Positions 1 to 13,700 of a stretch of DNA of 64,000 nucleotides are shown here, one piece after another. The stretch lies in assembly GCF_963678635.1 (NCBI RefSeq), contig NC_087068.1, forward strand, positions 43,299,649 to 43,363,648, given 5' to 3'. Positions within the stretch are counted from its first letter, which is position 1, and each line of letters opens with the position of its first letter. The stretch is from Symsagittifera roscoffensis (lineage: Eukaryota > Xenacoelomorpha > Acoela > Convolutidae). The position numbers and the translations under genes are program-made. The notes below the pieces were generated by a model. It saw only the letters and a program-made list of their open reading frames with translations. It made no database searches and was not told where the DNA came from.

Positions 1-1100
1 ATAAAATTTATTTTCTAAATTTTCAATTTACCCTGAAATTAAAATGAACAAATCGTACTCTTGTAACTACATAGAAACTTTCTTACAGCGGAAGCCAACA
101 TTTTTTGAGCAGATATTAGTGAACCAAAAAAGTAGTTTTTTGAAAAATTAAAAATATTCAAGTCCTCAAACTACGATGAACACTTGTACTTGCAACTGCA
201 TTGAAAATTGCTTACAGAAAAAGCAAACTTTTGAATGGCGCAACTAAGCCGTCAAAACTTGAGCAGACACACGAAAGTCTGGCAATTCAGTTTTACCGAA
301 AAAAAATTCAACTGCATTTGAAAATGATACAATGGCATTGGCTATCTCTGGACCACATGCTAACAAAAGTTGAAGTTTTTAAGTTTCAATGATGAAGCAA
401 GTAAGAAAAGATAGTAGGATTAGTAATAAAGTTTGTTTATGGGTGAAAAGTCATCATATCGCAAGTGCAACTATATTTGATGAAAGTTATCAGCTTCTCA
501 ATTTTTTTAAATCGTTTTCGAAATTATACGTTTAGTCAGCTTTTTTGGATCACACAAAGGAGGTGCGATGTTTTTTGTATCTTTTAAGGGTATCTTAAGG
601 CTTTCATGCGCAGAGATAAGTATCTTCTCCTGATTGCAAGTTTTTTGAAGTCTAGTAAGACTTGACCTCACATTTTGATTTTACGCAACGTTATTTTCCT
701 CTCTCCATGGGGTATTCATGTTTAGTTCTAACAATGCAGCTAGAATCAAGAAAAATGAAAATAAGGTTCAAGGACAAGACTTCTACGATAGTTTCTAAGA
801 GAAGTTCTAAAAACCTGCTTTTTGCAATGACCAGATGGTTGCAATGAATTTTATGCACAGATTCAAAAAAAAAGAATCGCTGTTTGCAACGAATAATTAG
901 TTGTTTGCAGTGAATATGTTGGAAAATATTTAACTGTTTCGGTCATTCCATGTTTTTTTTCAAAATTTTGAAGCTTGTATGAATAAAAATAATATTATGG
1001 TTGATGGGTTGAAAAATTTTTATCTTTGTGTCTTTGCCACATCTTTTTTGCAGCTTTTTCTTGAAAATTGACAAAGCGATTTGCACTTATGCGATTTAAT

Positions 1101-1144
1101 TTTCACTTACAAAATTTCTTTAATTTGAAATTTTGTAAGTGAAA
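1101..1144. repeat. Perfect 18-bp inverted repeat
   Basis: Arms at 1101-1118 and 1127-1144 are exact reverse complements around an 8-nt loop (TTTAATTT). Could be the end or core of a small palindromic transposon. Confidence 0.7.
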
Positions 1145-2048
1145 CTTTACCAAAAAATTTTGCGTTACCTCTCCATTGCAGGCTTTTATTTTAAGTTTTC
1201 CGTTACTCGAATAAAAAAAAGACAGGGTTCAACTTTTTACGATTGTTTATAATCAACAGATTGAATAACACGCTATTTGCAGGGAATAGATGTTTGCACT
1301 GAACAGATTCCAAAAAAAGATCTTTGCAATGATTGAACTCATGTTTGAAATGAATAGATTTGAAAAATTCAAACCCCGTTCCCTTTTTTTGTAATATTTG
1401 CAAATGATTTCAAGATATTAAGCAGCAATTTTACTTTGATTAAACTGAAATTTAATACACGCCATTTTTAAATTATTCCTGTTTTTAGCTTACTAATCTG
1501 AGGGCTCCTCATAGATTTTGAAAGTTTTTGTTTTTTAATTGAGAATGCGGAAAACCAGTACACTCGCAAATACAAGCTAAACAAAAACAATTAATGAAAA
1601 TTTTTAGCTGTGCAGGGTCGGCATGAAGTTTCTAACAAATCATCTGCATGATCCTTCAAAAATATTCAAATTTTATATCTTGATGTGTCAAAAGTTCAAC
1701 CACGCAAAACAGAGCTAATGCAGTTTTGGCTTCCAATCAAACAGAATATTATGTTTCTTGCCTCCAGTCCTGGCCCATAAAAAATTATAAATCTCTCCAT
1801 CAATCCAAGCTATACCTTACGATTCCACCGACAATAACAATAATCAGAATAAAGAACACTACCTTTTTTCTGAACGATTACTTATGTGGTTTCAATAAAA
1901 ACATGATTAAAGCTTCAACAGTTCCGTTTTTTTTTGTTAAGCTGGTCGAAGTAACTAACCTTATGAGAAAATTAGCTCAAATAGTAATTTTAACACTCCA
2001 CTTCTACTACTGGAGAACTAATTTTCCATTCAATTGAACGCAAAAACT

Positions 2049-3245
2049 GTTGGGAAAGAATCAATGAACGCAAGTAAACTCGGAAAAAAAGAAAGCCTGC
2101 ACGCTCTTTGAATTTCTAGAACAAGTTATGAATGATATTTTTAATAAATTTAACCAATTTGAGAAAACTGGATCAATAGGTAAATATTTAATTTCGCTGG
2201 GAAATCTGATAACTAAATTCCACTTTCGCTACTAGAAGTTTATCACGTTTTTCGCAACCTTTAGACTTTTGCTGTTCGATAGTGGAGTTTGCCTTCCTTT
2301 CAAAATGTTGAACTGATCTTAGAAAAAACTAATGTCAAACAGCGAAAAAAATAAACTTGAGTATTGAATACGAAGTATTAAACAGCAGAACACAGTTTGT
2401 TGGTGGAATAGGAAAAAAACAAAAATTGGTTCTTAAGCCTTTCTTATAGTCGATTCAACTGAGTTATATCCAGAGGATTATACCTCCGGAACAAAGGCAA
2501 CAAAAGAAGGAAAAAAATAATGCAAAAACAAACAGAAAGACTTGTTTCGATTTAAAATAAAACAGTCTTACATCTTTGAATTTCTAAAACAATTATTAAT
2601 TAGAAAATTTTTTGTATTTCGCTGAAAAATTCGGCAATTAAAAAGCATTTTAGAAATAAGATCACAATTTTTGTGTTTCTACACTTCCGCAGTTTAGTAG
2701 AGTTTGCTTCCTTTTAAACATAGCCAACTGACAGTTCGAAAAGAGTAATGGTCTTAAAGAAAGCTCTTTGAATTTGTAGAACAATTTATGATGGTCACTT
2801 TTTTTAGAATTGACACAATTTGAGAAAACTGGATCACTAGGTTAAACATTTATTACGCTGAGAAATCTGGTACTAAAATTCAATTTTCGAAATCAAAAGT
2901 CGATCACGTTTTTCGTGACCTTTACCTGTTTGCTAATCGATAATGGAGTTTGTCTTCCTTTTAATAAAAGAAATGCACTGTACTTGAAAAAAAAGTCAAA
3001 CCACGAAAAACCAAAATTGAGCGTGAACAAATTTTAAGACTCTTTCCTGAAAAAAATCAACAAGACATATATAAGAGTGCTCACTAGGTTCATTACTCTA
3101 AACAAATGAAATGAGCTAAGCTTGAAAAGAAATGAAAGTCAAACCAACCGCAAAAAAAGTATTTTCAAGCCTGAAAAAAATATCTGAGAAAAAAATCATC
3201 GGGACATATATACGAGTCTGAACTACCTTCATCGACTCTTAACAA
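2049..3245 (+). repeat. Family A dispersed repeat, cluster of partial units
   Basis: At least three partial units in plus orientation. Shared landmarks are CAATGAACGCAAG, CTCTTTGAATTTCTAGAAC, GAGAAAACTGGATCAATAG, TAGTGGAGTTTGCCTTCC and a final TATATAAGAG. The intervening block (about 2381-2500) recurs at about 34362-34463. Confidence 0.75.
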
Positions 3246-4269
3246 GCAAATGTGAACCTCTGTACATATTGACATTTTCGAAACGCACAACTTTGACCAA
3301 AACTGTCAATATTTTTCTCAGCCTGAAATATTAATTGAAATGTCTGACCATGTTGCTTGATTTTCATCAGGTTCTATTATGCAATCAGATTCAGTCACGG
3401 TGGTGTTTCATTTCAAGCTGTAGAAAAACTGACTGGACGAAAAAATACATAGAAAAAAATAATTTGATTACGGCAAAAAAATATATAACGAAAGTCACTT
3501 TTTCCTGGAAAAAAGCACACGACATAAACCAGTGTCTTTACTTCGTTCAATGACAAAAAATAAGGAGACATAAAAGTTGGTTGAACAATGTACAAAAAAT
3601 TCGGCAACCTGGTCGGCTAAAAGCTGGACATAAAATCATTTATTAACGTTAAAGAATTGCAAATTTGTGCAACGAAATATCCATATTCGAATCTAATCTG
3701 ACTGACCGCTAGAAGTGTTCGATAGAAAAGGCCTCGCAGCTAATTTTGACTGAAAATCAGAAAAGGTAGCAAATCTGTTTTGATCTATAAGTTGCGCAGA
3801 CCTAATTTAGCGAGTGATGCTAAACATGCGAGATAAATATTCAGATTTAAAAGCATCTAGCAATAATTTACAAACACGATATCATTTTCGACAATATAAA
3901 ATCATACTCAACTTGCTTAGCTCTCGAGGTCAAATTTAATTCATTTCAAATAATATAGCTAGCAATCATAAAGATAAATTATAAACTTTGATGTAAAAAA
4001 TGAAAAAATAAGCGCAATGCTGGGAGACAGAGCGACAAAATTTATCAAAATGTGCAATTCAAACAATCATTTCTCCTGCTCTAGAATGGAATTTAGAACG
4101 CCTTTCTAGACGTGCTCCGAACTCAACTGAAAGGCCTGAAGTTAACAACATAATAATCCAGCAAAACAAAAGAACGTATAAAATGTCCCGATATTTATCC
4201 CAAATGCTGAAAGTCAAGCTAAGCATTCTAATGTTACATAAAGTTTATGTAATAATTTCTATTCAGTCG

Positions 4270-4755
4270 TCAGACTATTGATGATTCTAACTGTGAGTCT
4301 ACATTTGCGTAATCCGAGCTCATCTTGTTCCGCTTGAACGTCGAAAAGGCCATCTGAGCATCATTTGATGAGGACGAATCTGGGCCTGGTTTTTCCTGCA
4401 GGGGGGACTCCAGATTCTTCGTGAATGAGATGGCGTCCTGTTGTGCTCGTGGTGAACTCGGGTGGTGAGGCCGCAATGAGCCTTGGCCTCGATCCGAATC
4501 GCCTCCATTGACATTCGAAAATTGCCCGCTGTCTCTCCGCGTTGAGCCTCTGCTACCCTCAAACGGACTTGAAGACTGCCCACTTCCGTTATTCAAAGGG
4601 GATACCTGCTGCTTTTTTGTTCTCGGCAGACTTGGGTTATTTGAAAGTGGTGAGCTGAATATCCCACTGGAGTCTGAGGGTGAAATAATGGAGTAGTTGT
4701 CAAGAGAGCCACTTGCGATAGCACGCAGACAGTCGTACACAAATTTGAAGCAGTC
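4270..4755 (-). CDS. RPTP exon 16: end of D2, Ser-rich C-terminal tail, stop
   Basis: 486 nt; acceptor GGACATTTCAG at 4756, stop TGA at 4272-4270. Begins C-F-K-F-V-Y-D-C-L-R-A, the last D2 helix, then about 140 residues rich in Ser, Asn, Gln and Pro with S-P sites, probably a disordered phosphorylatable tail. The final residues S-S-I-V resemble a PDZ ligand (S/T-x-V), which is inference. Confidence 0.87.
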   Translation of the reverse strand, partial: DCFKFVYDCLRAIASGSLDNYSIISPSDSSGIFSSPLSNNPSLPRTKKQQVSPLNNGSGQSSSPFEGSRGSTRRDSGQFSNVNGGDSDRGQGSLRPHHPSSPRAQQDAISFTKNLESPLQEKPGPDSSSSNDAQMAFSTFKRNKMSSDYANVDSQLESSIV

Positions 4756-7700
4756 CTGAAATGTCCAAAATGTATAGCAGATCGATGACCAGGTTTTTAC
4801 GTCACTATTGCCAGAAAAAGTTAACTGTTTTTGGCTCAAACTATGAAAAGAACAATCAACTTAGTAGTACAGCAAATCAGAATTCACTCCAGAATCAATT
4901 AATCCTCAGGCTTACATTTCCGTAGACTAAGGCCTGAAAACATTCATAAAAACACTCTGACACAAGATGCAAGTTCATTGACCCCAAAAACGCTTCAAAT
5001 TCAGTCATTAAAGTAACATTTAGGGCAACTTTGCTAATTTATATTTTCTCTTTATATCTAAAGGCAGAAACAGACGATGCTTAATAATGACAAACAGGAT
5101 CAAACGTATAATCAGCTACAAAAATTATACCACGTAGCGAATAATCGTTGTAGTGACAACGAAGAACAAGAATAAATTGTTGCAAAACAACCAAATATAA
5201 CAGTTTAGACTTTCTAAACAAAATCTAAAATCGATGTCTCTTTTTTTTGCCTGTTTTTTTTTGAAAAATTAGCCTGCGGCGCAGAAAATTTCTTGACAAA
5301 ACAGGGACCTTATAGTACTTTCGGAGAGTCGAAAAACCGCACCCCCCCCCCCCCCCCAGAAAAACTTCTGTGCACGTCACTGCCAACAAGTGATGCAGGT
5401 CGATTAGCTCGGCCGACAAAAACGCAATCAAGTCAACTAACGATGTCAGAAGATCGGCAGGGGAAGATGGTGCAGCGCTGCTCGAGGAGTCGGTGGATGA
5501 GGAAGGGCACGTTGCAGCTCCTTGTCTGCTCCAAGTCCTGCGCCAGCATCCATATTGCACAAAAAAGAGCACTTCTCAAACCACCAGTCCTAAACACACA
5601 CCACACATCAACCACCTTACTACACTCAAGTTTAATTAATTCGCACCCTTTTCATTGATATAATATTTCAATGACTGTTCTTATCGATATTTGTTCACCC
5701 TAAATTTGAACCTTTTTTCGTCTTTGAATTAGTTGAAGGTCGTTAGTACGATTTAAGTATCGCTATCTCCCCACTGAAATTCCAAACCACTGAAAAAAAA
5801 ATAAGACTAAGCGTCAATATTCTGTTAATTTCAAAACCAGCTCAAAAGTTGCTTTTCTAACGCATAGTGCAGTGGAACAATTAGTTCTTTGTGTATAACA
5901 GAGCATGATTTTGAACAACTGATTTGAAAGTGAAACATCTCGCTTCTCTTTCTATTTGAAACAAGTTTATAGACCACTATACGAGGGAACACTTTGCTAG
6001 GCAAATAGGACTAAGGGAGGGCCAATGTATCGGCTGACAAATTAGATCACAAACTAGACATTCCAGAATAGCACATCTCAGCTCAGATAACAATTAGGCT
6101 CATAGCCAACTTCCATTTGAGATGAACATCAAATGTGATCTCTTTGACACGACACAAGAAAAGACAATCAAATGAACGGTTAAGTTATCTTCATTCTTGA
6201 AACCTATAGCCGCTCTCAAGCGATAAATAACAATTATAATTGCGTTTCATATTAACTAGTTAATTTGGAGGATTCACTATCTTCGCCAAAGAAAGGTGCG
6301 CTTAATCTGGCTTTTTGATCTGACCGCAGAATACTCGGGTTTTTTCTTTCCACGCAAAAGATTTTATTCTTTCCAGAAAAAATTGTCACTACGTTCATTA
6401 CTCTTAAAAATTTCAAGTATCTTAGCTTTGGCTGCTTTTCATCTGTTCAGTTATCATATGTACGGCTTTAATTTGATAAATAAATTAACTGTTTGTAACG
6501 TTTGCTTGTACTTGCTTTTGCGTGGAAAAAAGCACCCAAATACGAAATGCCTTCTCACATTCTGTTGTCGGATCAGAAGTCAGATTAATCTCACCTTCCT
6601 TAGGCGAACATAGCTTACCTTCCAAAGTAACTAATTGATGTCAAACAAAGTAAAAATTGCTAGGTATCGCTAAAGAGCGATAATCGGTTTTAATGCAAAA
6701 GATTACAAAACAATTCATCTTCCTGCCGCTTTGTTCACTCACCTATGCCATCCAAAGACTCAACGTTTCTTTCTATTACGAGACATGTAGTTTTCGCTGA
6801 TTCAGCTTTAAAAATTTAAAACAAAACATTTTACACAAAACTTTACACAGAAAAGCACTAAGTTGGCTATGCCGATAAAACATTAGCCGAAACTTTTTAC
6901 ACCGAATAACGTTTTAAAGTGATCAAAAGCACTAATAAATACTAAGTGAGGACTAGTAAACTTACAAATGAACAACTCATGCAACTAATAAATCAACAAC
7001 CCCTTTGCAACTACAAGGAAAAGGATAGCAGCACAAGAAAAATCCGTATGTGGCAACTAAGTGGAGAAAAAATAAGCAGACACACAAAAGTCAGACAATT
7101 CAATTTTTTGCGAGAATTTTTTTCCGACTTCATACATAATGAAAAAAGGAACGGCCAGGAATCGAAACTCGGACTTAGGGTGCAAAGTCAAGCGCTTTAC
7201 CTCTTGATCAAGTGGGAAGGAGCATGGAAGTTATTACGGTTCAATACTAAAGAAAGTTCAAATTCTAATAGATTTAACATAGCAATCGAAGAGTGGAAAA
7301 GAGTAATGAACGCAAGTAAACATTTAAAAAACACAGACTTTCTTGAAAAATCTCAACTTTCGAACTTCAAAAAAAAGATGCACTTTAAGCTGTTCAAAAT
7401 TCTAGAACAATTTATGATTGGCGCTTTATTGATAACATGAATTCAACTTGAGAAAACTGGATCAATGGGTAAAGTTTTTATTCCGCTGGGAAATCTTAAG
7501 AATAAATTCCTTTTTCGAAACTAGAAATCGTTTATATTTTTCGCGCCATTTCATTTCCACGTTCGTATTTAGATAGTGCTATTCACGTTAATTTCAGCAG
7601 ATGAATTTCAATTGAACTCAAAAAGTGCATTACACCTAAGTGCATCAATATTTTGAGACTTTTTCCTGAAAAAAAAATCGGCAAGACCTATATAAGAGTC

Positions 7701-10700
7701 TTCACTACGTTCACTCCTACGTTTACAGGGAAGAAACCAGTTCCCAATCAAAGACTCATGATCTGGCACAATTAATTAGTCCTGGTTTACTTTAGATTTG
7801 ACTAAAAATTGGATCAATTCTCATTTCTTTTATTCCGCAGAAAATTCAGAACATAACCTACAAAAAATTAGAAGAAAGTCAATGAACGCAAATAAGCAGA
7901 AAGAACACTGACTCGATTTTTCCAAAAAAAATACCAACTTTCCAATTTCGGAAATACAAAAGATGGCCTCAAGGCTCTTTGACTTTCTAAAACAAATTAT
8001 AATTGACATTTTTCATTTCGCTGGGAAATCTAAAAAATAAATTCCACCTTCGAAAACAGAAGTCGATCGCGTTTTTTGCGACCTTTTAACTTTTGCTATT
8101 CAATAGTGGAGCTTGCCTTCCTTTCAACAAACGAAGAGAATTGATCTCTTAAGGCAATCAAAGGTCAAACCGCGAAAAAGTAAATTTGAGCATAAATAAA
8201 CTAAGACTTTTCCTGAAACAAGGCATCGCGACCTATATAAGAATCTAAACTAGGTTCATCGATTCTAAAAACTCGCAAAGTAGAAGCAAATATTTAATCT
8301 GGAAGGTACTAGTAGATGCAATGTGAATGGGCTATAATTGCAAGTTCCCAGTTTTCCATAAAACTTGAGAAATGAAAAAAACAAGAAAACATTTTAAAAA
8401 AAATGACGGTATGAACGTAACACAGAGGCACAGCTGTACTTCACAGACACAAGCAAAACATAGCTTTTGAAAACTGCTCAACAAAACTTTAAAAAAAACA
8501 GATATTAGCCTTAAAAATCGACAGGTTTAAAACATAGACAACTGACAGTTGGAAAAGAGTAATGAACGCAAGGAAACTGAAAAAAAACTTGTTTTTTCAA
8601 AAAGTTCAACTTTTCCATTTCGAAGAAAGAAGTAGACGGCCTTAAAGCTCTTTGAATTTGTAGAATAATTTATGGTGGACACCATTTTTTGTAAAAAATG
8701 AACCCAATTTGAGAAAACTGGATAAATAAGTAAAACTTTTATTTCGCTGGGAAATCTGATAATTTCCATTTTCGAAATAAGAAGTCGATCACGTTTTTCG
8801 TGACCTTTACAATTTTGCTGATCGACAGTAGAGTTTGCTTTCCCTTTAACAAAATGCACTGAACTTAAAAAGAAATCACAAGTCCAACCGCGAAAAATCA
8901 AAACAGCACGAACAAACTTCAAGCCTTTTTCATGAAAAAAAAAAACGAAAAATCAGCAAGACCTATATAAGAGTACTCACTACGTTCATTACTCTTAAAC
9001 AGACGCAGACAGTTGGAGACATGTCAATGAATGGTAAGAACAACAAAAAACGTACAAAAACTTCAAAAGTTGATTTAAAAAATGTGGAACCTGATCTAAA
9101 CTACATTTTATGATTGGATAAATTAAATGTTTTACCAATGTAAAGTATTTAATATTAACCAATCATGATCCATCTAACTAACAACCCACTTATTTGTAAG
9201 TGCTGAAGTTACTTGTAATTTCAGCACCAGAGAGATTTGAATTTAACTTAGAAATTAGTTGGACTCTCCCGAGCACTTCAGCAGCCGCAATAAACCAGTA
9301 TACCCTAGATCTATTGAGCCTAGCAGAGACTAGTTAAACAACCTGAGACTAGATAGTATAAGAGTAAGATTAGGATCGGTATTAGACTAAGAAGTTGCAC
9401 GAATCTATCCGGCCGAAAATAAGATAGCGTGACGAGCAGACGGTGTACCCTATCCGAAATTACTCTATGAGTTACACTTCGGTCCTAACTCATCTGGTGC
9501 GACCATAAGTCTCGAACAAGACCTTAATAGATTAGAATTAACCAAAATAGATTAGAAATTAGACAAAAACATTTACAAAAATGTTATACGACAATAATTT
9601 AATCGAAATGTCTCTACGACTCAATAGATCAGAGCCAATATTCCGAACCATAACAGAACTACCCGGAATTGGAAGAAGACCTCGAACCAAAGACGACATA
9701 CGACAAAGTAGAAACTTGCCGTATAGTTATATGATAGTTCGGCAAAAGCCAGAACAAACTTTTATATTTCGAATACTACTTGCAATGAATTTAGATTTCC
9801 ATTTGCAAACATAAAACCTTGAAGTTACTCTTCAAAATCATTTCAGGCGCTAAACAAATTTATTAATATACAATAACGATTGATAAAAAGATCTAAGATC
9901 GTTTTCCTAAAACTCTGCAGTATTATACAAAAAATGTTTGAAAAATATTTATTGGAAAATAAAAATAAAAATTAGTAGCATGACAATAAATGGTTAGTAA
10001 TCATAAATCATCCTGTTGTTCCAGCTTCATCATCTAAAACATAACAGCAATCATAAACCCACTAATATCATCAAAACACTAAATCTTTCCTTTACACACA
10101 TTTAAAATTTTATTAAAACTTAAATTCACTTAATTTTAAAACCAGATCATCAAGGCTTATCCTTGGATCTTAAATCATTTTCTACTTAATTAAATTTCAA
10201 ATTTGATCATCAAGGCTTATCCTTGGATCAAACAGAACAACTTTGTTCTCCCCCACCCACTTAATTAGTGTCTAACGACCTCAAACGTCGATTCACTACC
10301 CAACCCTTTCTAAAGACCTAAGACTAATAGAAATTTTTAAACAAAACTAATCATTCAAATTAGGATAAACAGTGAAGAACTTCGGTTATTCATCCTTCAC
10401 TTGACCCCCCCTCTTACCAGACCCAGGATAAATCTTAGACTTAGTAAGTTTAAAATAGTATCTAACGAACTACTCGCGTTCTAATTATACCTGAACCTTG
10501 TGGATCGATTTACTATTCTCCAACCCTTGAACACAATCACTACCCCTAAGTAAGATTAAGTAAGTTAACACCTTAACTTATACTAGCCACGAGAAAGTAA
10601 AAAATCATTCTTCGGAATCGATATACTTTTCTCTCCAACCCTGAACAAACAGACCCAGGTTAAGCTAACCAAAAAATCGTAAGAACTAACAGTTTAGGAA

Positions 10701-13700
10701 AATAGAAATCATTTAACAACCCTTTGCATCCGTCATTCTAAACCTTATGTCATTTAAAAACCTAGGAAATAAACAAACAATCGTTTTACACAATTGTGAA
10801 ATAGATAACAAAAAATACGACCTTGTAATCACACCTCATACACAAACAGTTGGATACATTCGAACAAAACGACAAACACTAAAAAGAAAAATAATAACGA
10901 AACAAAGACAAATAACACGAAAAAGATTTTCAAAAAATCGAAACGCATTTTCAGAATCAGAGACCAACAGTTTAGACGAACTTTACAAACTAAAAGAATC
11001 AATAGATAAAAATTGCCCAATTCACGATCAATTATATTTCTCTGACTCAGAAACAACTTCAAATTCATCACAAAGAGGAAAAAGAAGAATAAAAAAGCAG
11101 TACAAACACAAACCAGTACATTTATACAATTGGAATCAACCAATTCGACACATTAATAATTACATATTAACAGTAATCGAACGAAAAAATGAGTTCAACG
11201 CACACCCCAGGTGAAGAAACTCCAGATGATGATGAAATCTTTCCTTTTATAGTAGACGCAGATACTGATAGAGGACAACACATATTTTGTCAAAATTTAC
11301 TCGTAAATTTATTTGAACCCGGAATCAGTCCATGTAAAACAGAGTTCCCCGATGTAAAAATCAAAAGACAAATCATAGATCACTATCTAAAAGATATATG
11401 CAACATAACACAACAGTATGGAATCTACTCCATAGAATTCACCTCACCAAACCATAATAATAGAAAATATACAATTCAAACAGACGATCTTGATTTAGAA
11501 TTTTCAAAAGTTTTTTCAGAATATATAAAAAGCATCCAATACCATAACTCACAAAGAGCAAACTCCATATTCACCAATGAAGTTTTCGCAATAATATATA
11601 GTTATATTTCGATATTAGAAAACGAAATCCCAATAACAAATGTCTCACCGACAGAAACATCTAAACATTTAAGAGTACGACATGAAATCACACTACTCTC
11701 TAGTTATTTAAACATCATTAAAGAAAATTTCACGAAAGACGACGTTTCACAACATACAAAACACGATCTACAAAAAATTTTGGCATGGTTCATAATAGAT
11801 TATTTCACACACAATATTGATTTAATTGCACAAGCAAGAAAAAATTTTAGACCCCAAAATTCGAACGATGATACCGCTATCACAGAACAATCAGATTATG
11901 TTTGGGACCCCGAATGGTCTCATCCCGCATTTATAAGCTTTCCACAATCAATCTCAAGTCAAGCAATAGGTACAATATCTTACATAAGAGATTATGTAAG
12001 AGTAATACCATTAACAATTGATGCAACACCATTAAACTATAATACATTTTTACCCGATACACAAAATAATAGTTTAAACTCTACAGTTATACACAATGAA
12101 AACCTCAATGGAACTAGGAATCTTACTCAACAAGATATCCAGACACCATCACACTTCATAAATGAAGAAATTGTACACACAACAACTACACAACAAAGTA
12201 TTTCACCAATACGCCCAAATTTAACAACACCAAGAAATACAAATCCTTCACAAACACAGGTAACCTTACAATCAACCGTTAAACCTTCGGTTGCCCCTAA
12301 ATATTCACATATGGATTACCAAACATACAGACCCATGACAATACCACCAAAAACACGCAAAACATTCACTAGAAACAACTTTGCAGACCATAATTATAAT
12401 TATACACATCCATCAAAAACATATAATCAACCACAAAGAAATTTTAACCAATATACAAGATCTCGAAATTGGGATAACCCAATGGCCCAACCTAATTCAA
12501 CAAATTTCCAAACAAATCCTCCACGGGATCACAGTGAAAATTACCCATTTTTTCAACAAAATAAAAATAAAAAACAGACATCTTATCAAATGGATTATTT
12601 ATCCTCAGATGATGATTTCTTACAACCAGATATATTTGCACAAAATACTCAAGAATATCGTAGACAAGGAATACAGAGAACACGTACAAATCATAGAAAT
12701 TTTTCTCCACAACCAATAGATGCACAAAATCAACAACCAATTCAACAACAAAATCCAATTAATACACAATCTTTTCAACCAATTCAACAACAAAATCCAA
12801 TGACTGCACACTCGTATCAACCATCACAAATGCAAAATGAAATACCACTCCCATATTATCTCCAACAACATGAGATAACAAGAAACCAACTTTCAAATTT
12901 TTCTCAAATGCCAAATGCAGCAGAATCATTACAAATGACAATGAATCCATACCTTATGGGTGGATCATCAATAACATCAAACAAACCTTTAATGGTTTTC
13001 ACAGGAACAGACCCTGAATATTCTGTAGAAGATTATTTAAATGCAGTAACAGCAAACCTGATTTTAAATATTGGACCTGAACCAATAAATACGCCACTAC
13101 ATCAAAATTGGATACATCGACGCACAGCGTTAATACAAACAACCTTAGATGGCGCAGCCCAAAAATGGTTTTCAGTACTACCTCTAGAAATAAAATCAAA
13201 CTGGAAAAGATTTACACAAGAATTTTCAAAAATGTTTGACTCCGAAAGAAACAAACAACAACAAAGAGTTTTATGTAATGAAATTCGCAGATTACCAAAC
13301 GAAACCATCAAGCAAATAGCAGTACGAATCGAAACACTAGTTCGAAAAGCATATTCATTAAATACACATGACTATAAAAACACAAAGATGACAGAAATCT
13401 TAATGATGACCTTAACACCACAATTAAGGAAAATAGCAATAAAAAAGAGAGCATCACATCCTTCTTCAATTCGAGAACCCGATTTAGATTTTCGAAAACT
13501 AGTAGACAAATTAGAACAAGCAGAAATCACGATGAAACTAGAAGAAACGGAAAATCTGAAATTACAATACGTTAACAGAATTGAAACGACTCCCACTAAT
13601 ATTAATAATATACAGGAATCAGAGACAGACCTCGTTGAAAAAATCACTGAAATACTCAATATCTACGAAAAGAACCCAAACTTTAAAGGCAAACCATCTT

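Larger units (their letters stand above)
1..4269. other. 3' flank of the RPTP gene, repeat-rich
   Basis: No supported coding region. It contains degenerate short repeats around TTTGCARTGAA (about 820-930 and 1262-1400), a perfect 18-bp inverted repeat with 8-nt loop (1101-1144) and a family A cluster (2049-3245). An AATAAA on the minus strand at 3644-3639 is a possible poly(A) signal for the gene, unproven. Confidence 0.5.
5590..9080. other. RPTP intron 14, part right of exon 15 and left of the retroelement
   Basis: No coding exon found. Contains a SINE-like head (7150-7225) and family A units (7290-9000). Confidence 0.5.
9493..10746 (+). other. Long structured 5' leader of the element
   Basis: 1.25 kb between LTR and first substantial ORF. 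It holds two near-identical copies (about 10146-10170 and 10205-10229) of a string that folds as GATC..CAAGG / CCTTGGATC. It also holds three segments that each end in a TCGAT..(T/A)ACT..CCAACCC pattern (near 10307, 10527 and 10641). Repeated hairpins in a leader suit RNA dimerisation, packaging or internal initiation. These roles are inferred. Confidence 0.5.

Noticed and set aside
1726-2037. 103-codon plus-strand frame
   Set aside because: No motif and composition of surrounding AT-rich DNA; it ends just before a family A unit.
5225-5658. Overlapping ORFs on both strands around the poly-C run
   Set aside because: Shadows of RPTP exon 15 (5442-5589) extended by the homopolymer; the exon phase selects another frame.
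6946-7440. 164-codon plus-strand open frame
   Set aside because: Starts at GTG, spans a SINE-like head and a family A unit, and changes character along its length; it is a chance frame through repeats.
8527-8922. 131-codon minus-strand frame
   Set aside because: Lies wholly inside a family A unit, and the same unit elsewhere carries stops in this frame.
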